A stretch of DNA of 64,000 nt from Methanobacterium sp. UBA410 (GTDB taxonomy: Archaea > Methanobacteriota > Methanobacteria > Methanobacteriales > Methanobacteriaceae). Within the stretch, counting starts at the first letter, position 1; every line of letters starts with the position of its first letter. The stretch covers positions 80,087 to 144,086 of the forward strand of contig DAHH01000015.1 of assembly GCA_002498385.1 (NCBI GenBank), read 5' to 3'. Position numbers and translations under genes: made by a program. Under the pieces are notes generated by a model, which was not told the DNA's origin, searched no databases, and saw only the letters and a list, made by a program, of their open reading frames with translations. Of this stretch, positions 62,798 to 64,000 are shown piece after piece.

Positions 62798-63181
62798 TGA
62801 GTCTTTTCTATTCATATGGTACTGAAGCAGGTACGGTGCAACCTGTGTTCCACCTGAAAGATGCAAGGTTAAACGTGGAAACTGTCATTCCACTTGGACT
62901 CATCATTAAGGAACTGGTGTCAGCAGCTAAAATTTGCTTTTCCTCAAAAAGAAGGAATCATAAAATTGGAATTTAGATCAAGGTGATGGTCACCTGCTGA
63001 AACTGGCAGATAACGGTGCAGGCATATCAAAATGGATCGATCCACAAAATACACGAACAATGGGCTTTCAACTTGTAAAAAGCCTTGTAAAACAGTTAAA
63101 TGGAATTATAAAACTTTATAGGGGTGATGGAACTATATTTACCTGAAGTTCAAGGAATTGAACTACAGGGAGCGATCTTAA
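62795..63181 (+). pseudogene. C-terminal remnant of a HisKA_2/HATPase sensor histidine kinase
   Basis: Follows the MFS remnant without a gap: LFYSYGTEAGTVQPVFHLKD, ARLNVETVIPLGLIIKELVS (the N box of HWE/HisKA_2 kinases), then after a shift GHLLKLADNGAGISKWIDPQ (G1 box), MGFQLVKSLVKQLNG (G2 region) and a tail ending at 63181. The sensor and phospho-acceptor parts are gone. Frameshifts near 62930, 62985 and 63143. Similar PAS-HisKA_2 kinases are numerous in Methanobacterium. Confidence 0.75.
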
Positions 63182-63262
63182 AACATTGATCTTACGGGTG
63201 TCTGTTCATTCACGAAATTTTGGAGTGAATCATTTTAGAGTAATGTTTCATGATCTGGATGC

Positions 63263-63607
63263 TCATTTTCCTACATACGCTCCAATTACCCCAAAAACAA
63301 ATCCTGCACCGCCTATTGAAAGTCCGAGGGAAAAAATGCCCAAGGTGTTCCAGTTGCTGAAACCCACCGGAGTGCCTTGAAGTAAAATTCCCACAAGAAG
63401 CATGGTAAAACTCGAGCCAATGCCACTTACCCCTCCATTTATGATGTAGTTTTCACTATTTCTGGCAGTGCATGATGCTATGAATCCTGCCACAACGTTT
63501 GAAGTTAAAATCCCAGGCCCTGAAAAGTTGAAGTAAGCTGCAACTACGGAAAAAAATGCTCCTCCCATGGTTCCCATAAGAATAGCAGATGCATCGTATT
63601 CAACCAT
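63263..63607 (-). CDS. Small four-helix membrane protein (DUF5518-like)
   Basis: 114 residues from MVEYDASAILMGTMGGAFFS, with about four hydrophobic Gly/Ala-rich segments (GGAFFSVVAAYF, ILTSNVVAGFIA, SSFTMLLVGILL, GGAGFVFGVIGAYVG) and a loop NSENYIINGGVSGIGSS. Resembles the DUF5518 proteins of methanogens, whose role is unknown. The frame runs to 63631, but 63607 is as likely; no strong Shine-Dalgarno decides. Intact at the edge of the decayed region. Confidence 0.6.
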   Translation of the reverse strand: MVEYDASAILMGTMGGAFFSVVAAYFNFSGPGILTSNVVAGFIASCTARNSENYIINGGVSGIGSSFTMLLVGILLQGTPVGFSNWNTLGIFSLGLSIGGAGFVFGVIGAYVGK

Positions 63608-63631
63608 GTAAGTAGTATGTTGCTTAAACAA

Positions 63632-63965
63632 AAAGAAACTTATGAAACTGGGACAAAAACTAAATATAGATAAAAAAAGAATATAGGTAAAAAATGTATT
63701 AATACATGTTTTACAGTTTGGATGTCAATTAATAACCTGAAAGTCTTGTTTTTGAGGCAGCATTACCTTAACATCAGAGGGATGTAGATTGGATATTTTA
63801 GATACATGATTAATAGTTAATACAGAGTAAGTTAAATTATTTTAATTCAGTATATTTTTACAAGTATCTACAATAAGTATCTACAATAAAATTCATGAAG
63901 AAGGCTAAAAAATTCTTTTAACAAGTAAAAAGAGAGAATTCAACCTAATCTATTAAAATGGTGTC
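63632..63965. other. AT-rich spacer with a short tandem duplication
   Basis: AAGTATCTACAAT occurs twice in tandem at about 63862 and 63876. No gene seen; the stretch probably includes promoters for the divergent membrane protein and the partial gene at the window end. Confidence 0.5.
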
Positions 63966-64000
63966 ATGATGCAGGAAAGGATAGTAAAAAAGACTGGAAA
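63966..64000 (+). CDS. Possible start of a gene cut by the window end
   Basis: ATGATG at 63966 opens a frame MMQERIVKKTGK that is still open at the last base. Too short to identify; no convincing Shine-Dalgarno. Confidence 0.25.
   Translation, partial: MMQERIVKKTG

Noticed and set aside
1..64000. tRNA, rRNA, CRISPR arrays or defence systems
   Set aside because: I looked for T-loop GGTTCRANYCC patterns, rRNA-like conserved blocks, regularly spaced repeats and restriction, toxin or Cas motifs on both strands and found none that could be defended by eye; a covariance-model scan would be decisive.

Overview
The window comes from a low-GC methanogenic archaeon, almost certainly a mesophilic Methanobacterium-like member of the Methanobacteriales. 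The diagnostic genes are coenzyme F430 synthase (CfbE), SepCysS for tRNA-dependent cysteine synthesis, pyruvoyl arginine decarboxylase, hypusine-type aIF5A, topoisomerase VI, a KEOPS subunit, archaeal type II GAPDH and split GMP synthase. The genus is inferred from protein style, AT-rich spacers and recalled gene order; I could not run a search. I found no rRNA, tRNA or CRISPR array.

Layout. (1) 0.4-7.2 kb, minus strand: a GfcR-type regulator, a sugar oxidoreductase, HemC, then a 4-nt-overlapping chain FBPase/IMPase - NAD kinase - CfbE, and arginine decarboxylase. (2) 7.4-14.7 kb: aIF5A, agmatinase, a LOR/SDH-family enzyme, a broken methyltransferase, adenine deaminase, a DUF447 flavoprotein and GMP synthase subunit A. 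(3) 14.9-29.6 kb: an accessory island separating GMP synthase subunit A from subunit B. Two paralogous GT-C membrane glycosyltransferase-like proteins stand at its two ends. Between them lie an FAD/UGM-like oxidoreductase, GtrA, two DUF2142 proteins, DUF6448, a structured-RNA candidate, several broken genes and two decayed copies of one insertion-sequence family, one with recognisable terminal repeats. (4) 29.9-44 kb: GuaAB, MsrB, NreA (C-terminal PIP box), a PLP-fold protein, Cgi121, LeuA/CimA with a pair of palindromic operators, Trm-G10, a geranylgeranyl-reductase-family protein, a PH-domain protein, UPF0280 and MoeA. (5) 44.5-50 kb: the translation/ribosome-biogenesis/topoisomerase cluster aIF1A - Rio1 - Dim2-like KH - Top6B - Top6A, then HxlB. 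(6) 50-64 kb: a mixed region with PAP2, DedA, GAPDH, SepCysS, a TPR protein, a CadC-CadA metal-resistance operon between two GyrI-like paralogs, an NYN protein, and a MarR gene upstream of a wrecked MFS transporter joined to the tail of a histidine kinase.

How it works together. Arginine decarboxylase and agmatinase supply putrescine for the polyamine needed to hypusinate aIF5A, which is encoded between them. HemC and CfbE are early and last steps towards F430. The CadC repressor keeps all eight metal ligands known from plasmid CadC at identical residue numbers, and its operator abuts the start codon of a probably leaderless transcript.

Two window-wide themes stand out. Core genes are intact while about ten accessory genes carry frameshifts, nonsense codons or deletions. 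Short perfect tandem duplications of 13-30 bp recur in spacers and once inside cfbE. Many genes start with TTG behind a strong Shine-Dalgarno sequence, whereas several island and metal-response genes lack one and have a TATA box about 27 nt upstream, as expected for leaderless mRNAs.
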